Positions 8,300 through 17,282 of a stretch of DNA of 64,000 nt are shown one piece after another. How positions within the stretch are numbered: the stretch's first letter is position 1; each line of letters starts with the position of its first letter. The position numbers and the translations under genes are program-made. Under the pieces are notes generated by a model. It did not search any database and was not told the DNA's origin. It saw only the letters and a list, made by a program, of their open reading frames with translations. This DNA is from Sthenelais limicola (lineage: Eukaryota > Annelida > Polychaeta > Phyllodocida > Sigalionidae): NCBI GenBank assembly GCA_942159475.1, contig OW804096.1, positions 102,026,194 through 102,090,193 of the forward strand, written 5' to 3'.

Positions 8300-9230
8300 C
8301 TTTCCTTCGTTGTCTACCTTCTCCTTTTACCCATCGGTAAAATCATCCCATTAAATTTCCTTATCTAATATCTTAGCAGGTTTTTAAAAGAATACAGCAG
8401 TTTAAAAATGTATTATGTTTTTTTAATTAGGAATATCCTTTATTTAGTGAATGTATAGGGGATGTAAATATTGGTAAATACCGGTATTATTTCTGATACA
8501 CAGGAAGGGGTACAGGAGGTGAATCAAAAATAAGAGGAAAAAAAAATTAATAATATTCGGGCATAATAGAATTTAAAAAAAAAAAAAAAAAATTATTCAG
8601 TAGATGAAGGCATGAATAAAAGGGTAAATATGGTCTAAGTTAGGGTAAAGTAAAAGAGTAAGAGTGACCACGTTGTTCTAGAATTATTAACTTCGGATAA
8701 GAAAGTAATTTCCTTTACACCTGATGACTCATTCCCCAACCCTCCCCAGCCTCCTCCAGACATGTGGTGCTAAGCAATAAAGCGCGGTTAGCACGCGGTC
8801 GCCGTATCTAGTGCGCTTTTAAAAGCGCCCGCTAGGGGGATTGAGTTTAGAAGAATGTGGTGTTTTCATCTTTTCCACGGCAATATTATTTACACTTTCT
8901 GCACGAGGCAGTCTTTATTTCTTTTATTTGTCGCTGCAGACAAAGACAAACTTATTTCTAAAAGATAAACCACATCGTACCCAATTGACCTGTCTAATGT
9001 AGATATTTCCCATTTAGAAATAAGATTTGTCAATAAATAAATAAATCTCTCCCCTCCCACTTAAACTACATATCTCCCGTCCATCCAATGAAAAAAAGGC
9101 GAGAAGAAAGTAGGGATTGAGTATAGAACGGTATTTTTGCACTCTCACAGTATACAGCGCTGGTGATACAAGTCAGTTGAATGCTTTTATTTTCTCTTTG
9201 AGAAGAAAAGATATCAGACAAATATTCATC
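8300..9230. promoter_or_regulatory. Divergent intergenic region with palindrome and CTCF-like site
   Basis: The region lies between the divergent starts of the LRR gene (-) and the AT-hook gene (+), so it should hold two promoters. At 8812-8827 there is a perfect 16-base palindrome GCGCTTTTAAAAGCGC in an otherwise AT-rich setting. It is followed at once by CCGCTAGGGGG (8829-8839), which fits the CTCF core consensus. A poly-A run lies at about 8578-8593. No convincing gene was seen; possible small upstream exons for the AT-hook gene could not be proven. Confidence 0.45.
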
Positions 9231-10061
9231 ATGCTTTCTACCGTTTGTCTAGTTCTCCAATCTTTGGAATCTGCACTAAAAGCTACTCGTACTAAGTTGG
9301 AAAATGGTAATATTAACTCGGCGCAAGGAAGTGTTACAAATGAGATAGAGTCAGAGTTGGGAAATAATAATAATAATACTAACTCGACGCACGAGTGTAT
9401 TATAAACGGAATAGAACATTTCCCACTCTGCAGTGTGACAACGTCAACTCCTTCTAATTTTAACTGCATAAATGAAAGGAATTATAGACAATACGGGGGA
9501 AAAAATATTAAAACGACGGAAATAGATACTAGTCCCTGCCTTCCTTTACCTCCCGCGACGGAAGAAGATATGCTGGATTCACTAACAGAGGTAAAGACTA
9601 GCGAAATAAATATGGAAATGGAGCCGCCCGTTCTTCTATTGGATGACTTATTTTCCACTGGATTTGTTAATGCGTCAAATAATGTTTTGTCGTCTAATTA
9701 TTTTCCTGCATCGGACAATATAATGAAAAACGGAGGTGCATTCGAGAATGGAAGCTGTGCAACAACGATAGCTTCAGTAAATGAAGGACAATGTGACAAT
9801 TTTCTCATCTCGGACATTGTAGTGAAAAATAATGCCTTATTTCAAAATATTAACTGCGAACAAACACCAGCTTTAGTAAAAAAGGGGCAAAGTGGTAAAA
9901 TAAAGAAGGAAAGAAAAAAAAAGGAAGTAGGGTCAGCAGAGCCGGTTGAAAAAAAAAAGAGAGGGCGAAAGGTTGGAAGTAAAAATAAGCGCAATTTAAA
10001 AAAGGCTGCAATCCTCTTTCATGAAAAAAAAAATAGTGAACTTTCCATGCAGCAAAACTAG
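9231..10061 (+). CDS. AT-hook protein of the Maverick accessory module
   Basis: The protein is 276 residues from the first ATG at 9231; the frame extends upstream to a stop at 9111-9113. An acceptor-like site (CTCTCACAG, AG at 9149-9150) leaves open an upstream exon. The body is polar, Asn/Ser-rich and acidic. The C-terminus (from about residue 225) is strongly basic and ends in a Lys-rich region with KKRGRKVGSKNK, an AT-hook-type minor-groove DNA-binding motif. Two imperfect 28-residue units (SDNIMKNGG... and SDIVVKNNA..., codons at about 9711-9900) show an internal duplication. It is likely a chromatin- or DNA-binding regulator made in the host nucleus, but the target is unknown. It is the only right-arm gene on the + strand. 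Confidence 0.6.
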   Translation: MLSTVCLVLQSLESALKATRTKLENGNINSAQGSVTNEIESELGNNNNNTNSTHECIINGIEHFPLCSVTTSTPSNFNCINERNYRQYGGKNIKTTEIDTSPCLPLPPATEEDMLDSLTEVKTSEINMEMEPPVLLLDDLFSTGFVNASNNVLSSNYFPASDNIMKNGGAFENGSCATTIASVNEGQCDNFLISDIVVKNNALFQNINCEQTPALVKKGQSGKIKKERKKKEVGSAEPVEKKKRGRKVGSKNKRNLKKAAILFHEKKNSELSMQQN

Positions 10062-10686
10062 GGAAAAGTTAAATTATGTGCATCTATCCTTTTTATAATG
10101 TTTATTTTACGCCTTGTACTTTTCTACTGCAGTATGTATTGAAATAAAGATGTGTATACGTATATATATATTCTTATGTTACTTGTTTTTTCTTTCATAA
10201 TAATACACTGGAGACTATGGCTGGGAATAATTAAACGATAAATGTAGACTAGGGAAAAGTAAAAACAATCCAAATCAACTTAGTAGTTCAATATTTATTA
10301 AAATTATAAACTTGAAGCAGATAATATCACACAGTCTTATCCCACGTTGCAAAACAGTCATTTCTCACACATTACGCTATCTACATAATTAATAATTGTA
10401 CAAAAGCATGCATATACGTATATTATATTGATAAATAATTCCACCCAATCCGCCCTATTCGTTGGATGGATACATAAGCATAAAATAGGTATAATTTGCA
10501 TAGGACGAACGGTTCTTACTTCACCGAGATAAATAATTCAATGCAATCCGCATAGTTTGCAAAAAGTATAATATGTAAGCATGAAATAAGTATAATTGCA
10601 TAGAAGTCCATAAAATATAGACAATAACATGCAATATAAAAAAATAATCATAGGAGCAATCAATATTCGTGATTGAGTGGTAAAAA
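10062..10686. other. Convergent AT-rich spacer
   Basis: This lies between the stop of the AT-hook gene (+) and the stop of the PC4-like gene (-). It includes AATAAA at about 10142-10147 on the + strand, a candidate poly(A) signal. The rest is AT-rich with no coding signal; short frames on the - strand at 10521-10757 are not credible. Confidence 0.45.
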
Positions 10687-12065
10687 TTATTCAAACTTAT
10701 GCTTAATTCCATTGTATGGATCACATTCTTTGCATCGATCTTCCTCCCCATGACCACATGCTAAAATCCCTTCATGGAAAATGTGACTATCTTTCCCAAT
10801 AATTGTTTTTAGAACATTTATAAGAGAGCATATTTCCGCCTCCTGCAATCGCTCTCCGTACCGTGTAGCCTTTAACTCTCTATCGGATTCGTACCAAAAT
10901 CGGATATCAATCCCCTTCCACCCAGTTTCTGACGAAAGATAAACACCTCCCCCCAAATGAGATGCAGTTGATGCATTTTGCACAATTTCACTTCTGTAAT
11001 TGGGCAAAAGTTTCGCAAGTTTGTAAAGTCTGGGATAGGAAAGTTTTATTCCGCGAGATTTCTTTCCATCCTTCATTGTCCTCTGTAATTTATATCTTCT
11101 TTCCTCTCCCACTTCCAAATGCAAAAGTTCAAAGGAGCTGAAGGTGTATGATTCAAGCACGGAAAATTTTTTCACATCTTTAGTCGTGGGTAAAGTCTTA
11201 GGTGGGGCTGCTTGGGTCGAGAGAGGTAGAAAAGAAGGGGGAGAGGGTCGGACACTTTCACCCCCTACGTCTTCTTGCCTCTTAATTTCCTTTGTTGCCT
11301 CAAGGATAATGTCAGTTAATAATGATCTTTTAGCAGTTGCCAGACTATTAAAACCGAAGGGTAAAAGTAGACTCTCAAGATCCGAAGATTTTTCCCCTAA
11401 CCTTTTCCTCTTCGAAGGAGTGGGTGGGGGAAGTAGGGGATCTGAAGAAGAAGAAAATTCCGGCGTTGTCGGAGAATGTTTATGTACAGCGGATGATGAA
11501 GAGCAAGCTTGATCCATTTTCGAGTAGGAATGGTCGGATGCAAAACTCTGACTATTGTCTATGTCAGAGTTTGCATTTTCTTCCTTCTCCTTTTCTTCTT
11601 CAAAGGGAATTTCTATCTCCTCGGATATGTTTAGTGTTTCCGACTCTAGTATGGGAGTAGATGATCCAGAGGGAAGAGATTTAGTATCTTCGGAAAAGGG
11701 TGAGTTGTCGTCCCAGCTAGCTTCATTCGGTAAGTCAGTCACTTCTGCAGGCTGAAATTAAGGCAATAATATATATATATATATATAATCACAAAGTTTA
11801 AATAAATATCATCTATATCATTTTATATAAATATGTAGCATTAAATTAAAGAATAACAACGATATGACTATAATTAATCATAACGCTAACTAGATATAAA
11901 GTGTGTCAAGGCAAAATAGACTATTTAACTAGTGCAAGATACAATTAAAAACGGTAAAACTATTCATGTATTCCTGGAAATAATATTGCATATACTTAAA
12001 GTAGTATAAATATAAGTTCACAGTAAATATATTCTTACCAGAGCTTCGTGAATGGGAGAAGTCAT
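10687..12065 (-). CDS. Spliced protein with PC4-like modules (27-nt first exon)
   Basis: Exon 1 is 12065-12039 (ATG plus eight codons, nine residues) and exon 2 is 11751-10687, totalling 363 residues. The donor is CTG|GTAAGAATAT and the acceptor is TTAATTTCAG|CCT (AG at 11753-11752). The phase is 0 and the intron is 287 bases. The first half is Ser/Glu/Pro-rich and disordered, with a basic PSKRKR patch near residue 120. The second half (about 200-340) is folded. It has strands around ELLHLEVGEERRYKLQR, a helix LSYPRLYKLAKLLP, then GGGVYLSSETGWKGIDIRFWYESD and a final helix. The pattern of strands, a W/Y-I-D-I-R-x-aromatic strand and a terminal helix resembles PC4/p15 ssDNA-binding folds, perhaps duplicated. 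A role in transcription or replication is inference. The extreme C-terminus has a Cys/His pair cluster (CGHGEEDRCKEC). Confidence 0.62.
11752..12038 (-). other. 287-base intron behind a microexon
   Basis: The GT donor at 12038-12037 and AG acceptor at 11753-11752 both match animal consensus, and joining keeps phase 0. The interval contains an (AT)n run at about 11769-11786. Without this splice the long frame has no ATG near its start; it would begin at a GTG at 11742. Confidence 0.65.
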
Positions 12066-12252
12066 TTTTAGCGTAGAATTCAGCACAAAGGCAAGTTGCA
12101 GATAGCGTGTAGTTGGTGAGCAGGGTCGTTTTATAGGTAGGACTAATTTGCATATTAATGTATAAAACTATTCGCATGAGTAGGTGTGGGTGTGTGTGTG
12201 TGTGTGTGTGACTGCAGGTGGTAAAAAAAAAAAAAAAAAAGGTTTCAACGTC
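12066..12252. repeat. (TG)n microsatellite and poly-A tract
   Basis: A TG repeat lies at about 12186-12211 and a run of about 18 A at 12222-12240, between two - strand genes. These are simple repeats in the likely 3' region of one gene and promoter region of the next. Confidence 0.7.
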
Positions 12253-13029
12253 TTAGTTATGGTTTGCTAAGAATTCTTCATTGGCAATGGTGTTATAAGC
12301 CCCAGTGAAAAGAGCAACCGGTCCTTCGTAAACGTCATGAGTAAGAGAAACATATGAAGAATCATATAGAATTAACGGATTTCTAAGAACAACGTCCTCA
12401 ACTTCTATCCCAATTTTGTGTTCCTTAAAGCAGCACTGGCGACAGCCATCGCACCCTTTCTCCTCCTCATAGCAAATTTTGATACTTGGAGATATTATCA
12501 ATTTTGTATAGTATGTATATATTGATCGCAGAGACTCTAGATCTTCAAAATTTAAATAAACAACGGATGAAGTCTCAACCATATCCTCATGGAAACCAGA
12601 AGAAATATCACTGGTTGATTTTGAAGATTTGTTATTTTGAAAGGAGACGTGAATCCCTTTCCCACTATAACGTTCAAATTGCCTAATTTCAACCTTGTGT
12701 TGCTTATCCCACTTATAATGGGAGCTTACATATAAGTGGTCTCCCAAATGATACCTGCAGTTATATTGAGAAATTTCTCTCTGTCGTTCGTCGGTAATTA
12801 AAGAGCATACCTTTATAATTGCTTTCCCCAACCTAGACCACTGAGAATGTTTCAAAAGCACGCATGATTCAATATCGCAAATTGATCGACTTTCAAACAT
12901 GTGAGCAATGTAAAACCCTTCGTTGCCTATGCTATGAAATAGGGTAATGCATGAATGTCCATGTCTAATATAATGAAGTTTCTGCCCCAACTCAAACACA
13001 CATGGTCTTCGTGCTGTTCTCAAAGGCAT
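12253..13029 (-). CDS. Possible tandem PC4-like protein
   Basis: The protein is 258 residues from the ATG at 13029 (a GTG lies six codons upstream). No family is recognised with certainty. A strand-rich stretch at about 95-130 (YHLGDHLYVSSHYKWDKQ, then VEIRQFERYSGKGIHVSF) has the look of a PC4/p15-type sheet. It is followed after a linker by VVYLNFEDLESLRSIY, like the PC4 helix. The N-terminal part (about 10-75) has a weaker similar order ending in CVLLKHSQWSRLGKAIIKV. A Cys cluster (CYEEEKGCDGCRQCC) near residue 190-205 may bind zinc. It lies next to another candidate PC4-like gene, which supports a shared nucleic-acid-binding role, but this is inference. Confidence 0.5.
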   Translation of the reverse strand: MPLRTARRPCVFELGQKLHYIRHGHSCITLFHSIGNEGFYIAHMFESRSICDIESCVLLKHSQWSRLGKAIIKVCSLITDERQREISQYNCRYHLGDHLYVSSHYKWDKQHKVEIRQFERYSGKGIHVSFQNNKSSKSTSDISSGFHEDMVETSSVVYLNFEDLESLRSIYTYYTKLIISPSIKICYEEEKGCDGCRQCCFKEHKIGIEVEDVVLRNPLILYDSSYVSLTHDVYEGPVALFTGAYNTIANEEFLANHN

Positions 13030-13297
13030 TGTATAATGTAGTATCACTTGTGAAAAATCAAAAAAAGTAGCTTAATCCAATGTGTATCAGAAGGAATAAT
13101 GAAAGAGTGGAAAACAAAATGTATTTATAGTCAAAAGTAAGCTGGATAATTATATATCCCTTCAGGGGAAGGATGTAAGGTACGGTTTCTGTCATTGCTT
13201 AAAGTAGAAAAAAAAACAAAAAAAAAACCTCCACTTAGTGTCTAAGTAGCTATTCATGTCATGTAAGGTGTAAGAAGCACCTATGCAACAGATGTTC

Positions 13298-13834
13298 TTA
13301 GCATAAATCACAGTGAATTAGAAAGGAGGTCGTGTCTAAAGTGGGAAAACGCTTTTCACACTTCGGGCACGTAAGAAAATCCTGTTCATTTGTCACTTTT
13401 AATTCAAACTCATTTGCCCCTTTCAATCCGGATACTTCACAGTGACTCATTTTATATTCAACTATGTCTTCTTCATCTGTGTCATAATCACAAACAACAT
13501 TGTTATTTTCTCTACAGCCTATATTATTTTCTGTTCGAAGTCGCATTAAGGCAGCTGTTCTTCTATCAGAAAGATTCTTCATTTGAATTGACTGAAATTG
13601 ATTAAGTTGCATTCGTAATATTTCATTTGTTTCTTTTAATTCAAGCAGTTTTTGCTTAAGAGCAAGAAATTCTTGATCTATCCTCTTATTTAAACTACTC
13701 CTACTCTGGCTTGCAAAATGTTGAATAATAAATATAATTGTATCCTTTAACTGCTTATTTTTTTCCTCCAGATTATGTCCTGCTTCCAATCCCTTTTCTC
13801 CAAACATCTGATTAGTGTCTGATATGTAATCCAT
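13298..13834 (-). CDS. Coiled-coil protein with autophagy-receptor-type C2H2/C2HC zinc finger
   Basis: The 178-residue protein starts at an ATG at 13834. Residues about 20-85 are heptad-like and predicted coiled coil (for example EFLALKQKLLELKETNEILRM). An acidic spacer (DYDTDEEDIVEY) follows. The extreme C-terminus holds one zinc finger, C156-x2-C159-x14-H174-x3-C178 (CPKCEKRFPTLDTTSFLIHC). The C-x-x-C-x3-FP...F..H pattern at the end of a coiled coil is that of TAX1BP1/CALCOCO/TBKBP1-type proteins, which act in selective autophagy and TBK1/NF-kB signalling. A captured or mimic host signalling adaptor is a reasonable inference. It stands alone on the - strand with its own flanks. Confidence 0.62.
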   Translation of the reverse strand: MDYISDTNQMFGEKGLEAGHNLEEKNKQLKDTIIFIIQHFASQSRSSLNKRIDQEFLALKQKLLELKETNEILRMQLNQFQSIQMKNLSDRRTAALMRLRTENNIGCRENNNVVCDYDTDEEDIVEYKMSHCEVSGLKGANEFELKVTNEQDFLTCPKCEKRFPTLDTTSFLIHCDLC

Positions 13835-14180
13835 TTCAAGTGTCTCTTAAATTATCTTTATATTATTTAGCAATTCGTCTATGTTCGTATGATTGTTCAG
13901 CCTGCGAGATCCTTTCACAAGCGTCTGCTTTAATCTAATGACAATAATCGTTATATTCATATATAATATAATACATTATTCATTGTTAAAGCCTACATTC
14001 CCTTCTGCGCTCTATCTACTTTTTCGCATCGTTGCATTTCAACACACTCTATTAATAAAGTATGACCAGGAGGTGGTGGCACCTGGTGGAAAGTAGAGGC
14101 ATCGAGCGCACTAATCACGATAGCAAACGCAATCGTAACTATTGTGCCACCTGGTGGGTATAAAAACAAGTACACTTAAT
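13835..14180. promoter_or_regulatory. Intergenic region with two CTCF-like CCACCTGGTGG motifs
   Basis: The region lies upstream of the zinc-finger gene and downstream of the cysteine-rich gene. It carries CACCTGGTGG at 14080-14089 and GCCACCTGGTGG at 14146-14157; the latter matches the reverse complement of the CTCF core consensus. The same motif contains a CACCTG E-box, so Snail/ZEB-type binding is an alternative. No gene was seen here. Confidence 0.45.
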
Positions 14181-15017
14181 CTAGAGGGAAGCGAAATGAT
14201 TTTTCAACATCGGGGTGTTTAAATAGTATTTTCCCGTATCCTCACAGCAATTGCAGCGGATACATACACCTAAATCTTCATTTAATGTATCCACGAATAA
14301 ATGTTCGATATTGCTATCTTCGCAACACAAATTAGGCTGCCCATTCCAAAAGTCCTCGTCCTCTAAGTTAATAAAATGTCCGCAATAACACAATACATTA
14401 TTAACTCCTCTGTTAAGTAAAGTTGTTCTCCATCGCATATCCTCCTGATATGCAACAGCTTCGTCACCTAACATTATTGCACGCTGGCCGTACATAATAG
14501 AAAATCGGGTATGAGCGCAGGCAGTTCCTTGGGAATTTAGAGCAGGTAGCATAGGAACTAGTCTTGGATTAAACTGTGTACCTGTCGTACAGCGTTTGGG
14601 TTGACTAAAGTAAAAAAAAGCACACACAAACGGCTCCTCCAAACTGAAATCCTTATAATTAAAAATAATATTAGGTGGAATAATCATCCCCTTTGTATCT
14701 ATGCATATTTTATGGGCTAAGTAGGATGTGTAATGTATGCCAAAATCAAAATGTGCCTCCTTTGTAATAAAGTTAAATGGTTTAGCTTTGAAACAAATAT
14801 TAAAGTTAATGTTTGACCTTATGAACCATGAGCCTGTTTTGTCCATAGAAGAATATTTTGCCATGTCCTGTTCATCTGCTGTTGAATACGAAGTATTTAG
14901 GGTGTTGGTATGTAGGAATAAAATAAACAAACGCAAGCACTCCTGTGGATTGCTGTCTGCATCCTTACGTTCCTTAGCTCGCAGACGGTGTAATCGCTTA
15001 AGCTTGTACTTTCCCAT
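14181..15017 (-). CDS. Cysteine-rich Maverick accessory protein, family not recognised
   Basis: The 278-residue protein begins MGKYKLKRLHRLRAKERKD, a basic opening that could act as a nuclear localisation signal. The middle is mixed, with strand-like segments (SWFIRSNINFNICFKAKPF, VCAFFYFSQP). The C-terminal 80 residues are rich in Cys (CYCGHFINLEDEDF, LCCEDSN, VCIRCNCCEDTG), which suggests one or two metal sites. It is the outermost gene of the element's right arm. No catalytic motif is visible and I do not recognise the family. The frame is intact with a good ATG. Function unknown. Confidence 0.6.
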   Translation of the reverse strand: MGKYKLKRLHRLRAKERKDADSNPQECLRLFILFLHTNTLNTSYSTADEQDMAKYSSMDKTGSWFIRSNINFNICFKAKPFNFITKEAHFDFGIHYTSYLAHKICIDTKGMIIPPNIIFNYKDFSLEEPFVCAFFYFSQPKRCTTGTQFNPRLVPMLPALNSQGTACAHTRFSIMYGQRAIMLGDEAVAYQEDMRWRTTLLNRGVNNVLCYCGHFINLEDEDFWNGQPNLCCEDSNIEHLFVDTLNEDLGVCIRCNCCEDTGKYYLNTPMLKNHFASL

Positions 15018-15486
15018 GTTTGTGTTTAATAACTATTAAATAAAGCTATTAAAAAATAGAAGCATTAATATGTAGCCTTGCCCCTCCCTCTCACACTCAA
15101 AGTGTTGTAATGCCCAGACACCTCTCCTCAAGTGCAGTGGATACTACTAGTTCGCCCCCTCGTGGTTGGGACGCAAAGCTACTGAGGCTCCACCTGGTGG
15201 TTGGTGTGCAAAGCTGTCTAAGCGCTTCAATATTGCTAGGTCAAATCGACACAAAAGTGCTAAAGTAGCGTCAAATGCGCTTGCTATTACTACTAAGAGT
15301 ACCATCATGCTATTTATTATACCGGGAAACTGAGAAGATGAAGAACATCCTGCTTTGATTTCTAGCTTATCTACCTTCACTCTTTGCTACAGTGTTACGT
15401 TTGTACATGAGAGGCGCATCTTGGTAGGTTGACATATAACGACTATATGCCTACCCCACTTATGCTAGTGGGCATGAATCCCGTAT
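15018..15486. other. Right flank of Maverick / 3' flank of LINE, with CTCF-like motifs
   Basis: The boundary between the Maverick and the downstream - strand LINE must lie here. Two CTCF-like cores occur close together: CGCCCCCTCGTGG (15153-15165) and CCACCTGGTGG (15190-15200). No poly-T marking a LINE 3' end is visible on the + strand. A 77-codon - strand frame at 15147-15380 has no supporting features. Confidence 0.4.
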
Positions 15487-16585
15487 TTATAGATCATTAT
15501 AAAACTTTTCCCAGATGGAGAAGTCTCTCTTATGAGTAACATTAATCATGGCACTGTCTTTCAGTGTTCTTAAATTGAGTTTTAGCTCCCTCAGGAATTC
15601 AAACATGCACACTTGATTATTATGGAAGAGCTTTCTTTTGTATACAAAGAATCTTGCACATAACAAAATATAATTTAATCTTCTGTGTTTGGGTTCGTCC
15701 TTTGGTATACCTAGCAAAATGTTTACGGCATCAATTTCTGAGACAAGCGTGTTGTCAAGATGTTCAACTTTTTTGGCCCAGTTCACGAGGCATGTCCAGA
15801 ACTCATTGGCTTTTTCACAGTCGATAAAAAAGTGAAATATGGTATTGTCCTCATCACAGTAGCTACATTTTGGGAATAATTTTATACGAATGTTCTTTAG
15901 GTATTCATTGCACACAATTATTCTATTCATCACTCTGTACTGAAAAGATTGGTGTCTTACATTCCGCGTGCATCTGTAAGGGATGACATACCAAGCTTTC
16001 ATCTCAACATTTGATATATCTAGACCATGGTTTCTGAACAACTCAACCCACACAATATTTCTGTCTTCGATCTTTTTGGCTATGGACACATTGTACAGGA
16101 CGTCTGAATGGGCTGACAAAATATCTACCTCGACATTATTTATCATGCAAATCAACTCTTCTTTGTAATTGATATCTTCATTATTCTGAAGCAGAGAGAT
16201 CCACTGCTTTGGGACCGCCAGTTCAACCGCGGCTAGTTCTAAACATGTGACACTGATATTATACTCATTTCTGATGGACTCAGCATCCTTTATTTTGCCC
16301 TCATCATAGAGATCGTCTAACTTCTCAATGCCTCTTTTCTTCCACGTTTTCCAGTTGAGTATTTGTCATTGACAGTTCTTTGACCTACTTCCAGTTGCGT
16401 GATGACTTTTTTAGAGAAATTTCTCTTCTCCAAGTTTAAAAAATACGCTGTGGGTTTTTCCCCTTCCGCGAGCCATCTAGCTCTACTTCTAGCCATAGCG
16501 CCCCTCGCTTTAAAGTGTGCAACAAATTTCAGGTCATCCTGGATATTGGTCATTTCCTGTCTATCTTCCTCAGAAATAACTCTTT
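15487..16585 (-). pseudogene. L1/Tx1-type LINE ORF2 remnant, C-terminal half, RT domain missing
   Basis: On the - strand, 16585-16317 encodes the region between endonuclease and RT (SRARWLAEGEKPTAYFLNLEKRN, typical of L1-like ORF2). It then breaks. From about 16330 down to 15487 it resumes as the L1/Tx1 C-terminal domain with the zf-RVT zinc finger (FQYRVMNRIIV...CSYCDEDNTIFHFFIDC). The whole RT palm is absent, so an internal deletion near 16340-16370 removed it. The frame 16155-15487 is open over 222 codons. The upstream half of the same copy lies at 21845-22440, separated by a DNA transposon insertion. Confidence 0.8.
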
Positions 16586-16712
16586 CCCAGGTAACAAATT
16601 GAGGTTAACTTAACGGCAATTCACGTCAATATTTAGGGCAACTTTACGTCAATGATTTACGTTAATATATACGTGAATGTGTGGACTCAATTTTGCGCAA
16701 AATTAACATTAA

Positions 16713-16883
16713 TATTAACGTTAATCTTAACATTGATATTAACGTCAATCTTAACATTGATATTAACGTCAATCTTAACATTGATATTAACGTCAATCTT
16801 AACATTGATATTAACGTCAATCTTAACATTGATATTAACGTCAATCTTAACATTGATATTAACATTAATTTTAACATTGATAT
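16713..16883. repeat. 24-bp tandem array (about 7 copies)
   Basis: The monomer ATTAACGTCAATCTTAACATTGAT is repeated with five exact copies and a diverged copy at each end. The repeat is stop-free in several frames on both strands, which creates spurious open frames. It lies just inside the left end of the TIR element and looks like a subterminal transposase-binding array or simple satellite. Confidence 0.9.
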
Positions 16884-17282
16884 CAACGTAAGGTTGACGT
16901 TATTATTGACGTTAAGATTAACTTCAATTTTAACGTTAAGATTAATGTTATGATTAAGGTAAAATCTAGGTGAATCTTATTAACATTAACTTGACCTGCC
17001 TACTTTTACTCTAGTTTATTGTTGATCTAACTCTGGGCAAACATATTGACATTATTTGGCATGTCAATCCCATACATTTTATTAACATCAATTATCGGTT
17101 CATCATTTGGTTCATCAGTTTGTTGTGGGTGTACTACTTCTTCATATCAGCTTCTGTAAAAGGTTCATCATGTTCTTGTTGATGTACTTCTTCATACCAG
17201 CTTCTGTAAAGAATAGGGCCAATATATGTGAAAAAGAATATATTGTGAGAATACAGTTCTTTAAGCTCTCTGTCTCTCTTTT

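Larger units (their letters stand above)
1..15060. mobile_element. Maverick/Polinton (adintovirus-like) element, left end outside window
   Basis: The element is identified by a co-located set: protein-primed PolB, FtsK/HerA-type packaging ATPase, rve integrase with chromodomain, penton-like and hexon-like capsid proteins. Such a set is diagnostic of Mavericks/Polintons, which are regarded as integrated virus-like elements. Core genes occupy 1-6527 on the + strand. Accessory genes occupy 6811-15017, mostly on the - strand. The left terminal repeat and the N-terminal part of PolB are outside the window. The right terminus could not be fixed, because no left-hand terminal repeat is available for comparison; it must lie between the gene starting at 15017 and the LINE at 15487. 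All core reading frames seen are open, so the copy looks young. No adenain-type protease gene was recognised in the visible part. Confidence 0.92.

Noticed and set aside
9117..9230. N-terminal extension of the AT-hook protein from a TTG
   Set aside because: A non-ATG start is unlikely. The region includes an acceptor-like site, so it may be intron or 5' UTR.
11144..11755. + strand frames opposite the PC4-like gene
   Set aside because: They are antisense shadows of the Ser/Glu-rich coding region.
16652..16953. Open frames with repeats such as LTLILTSI
   Set aside because: They are by-products of the 24-bp tandem array, which has no stop in several frames on both strands.
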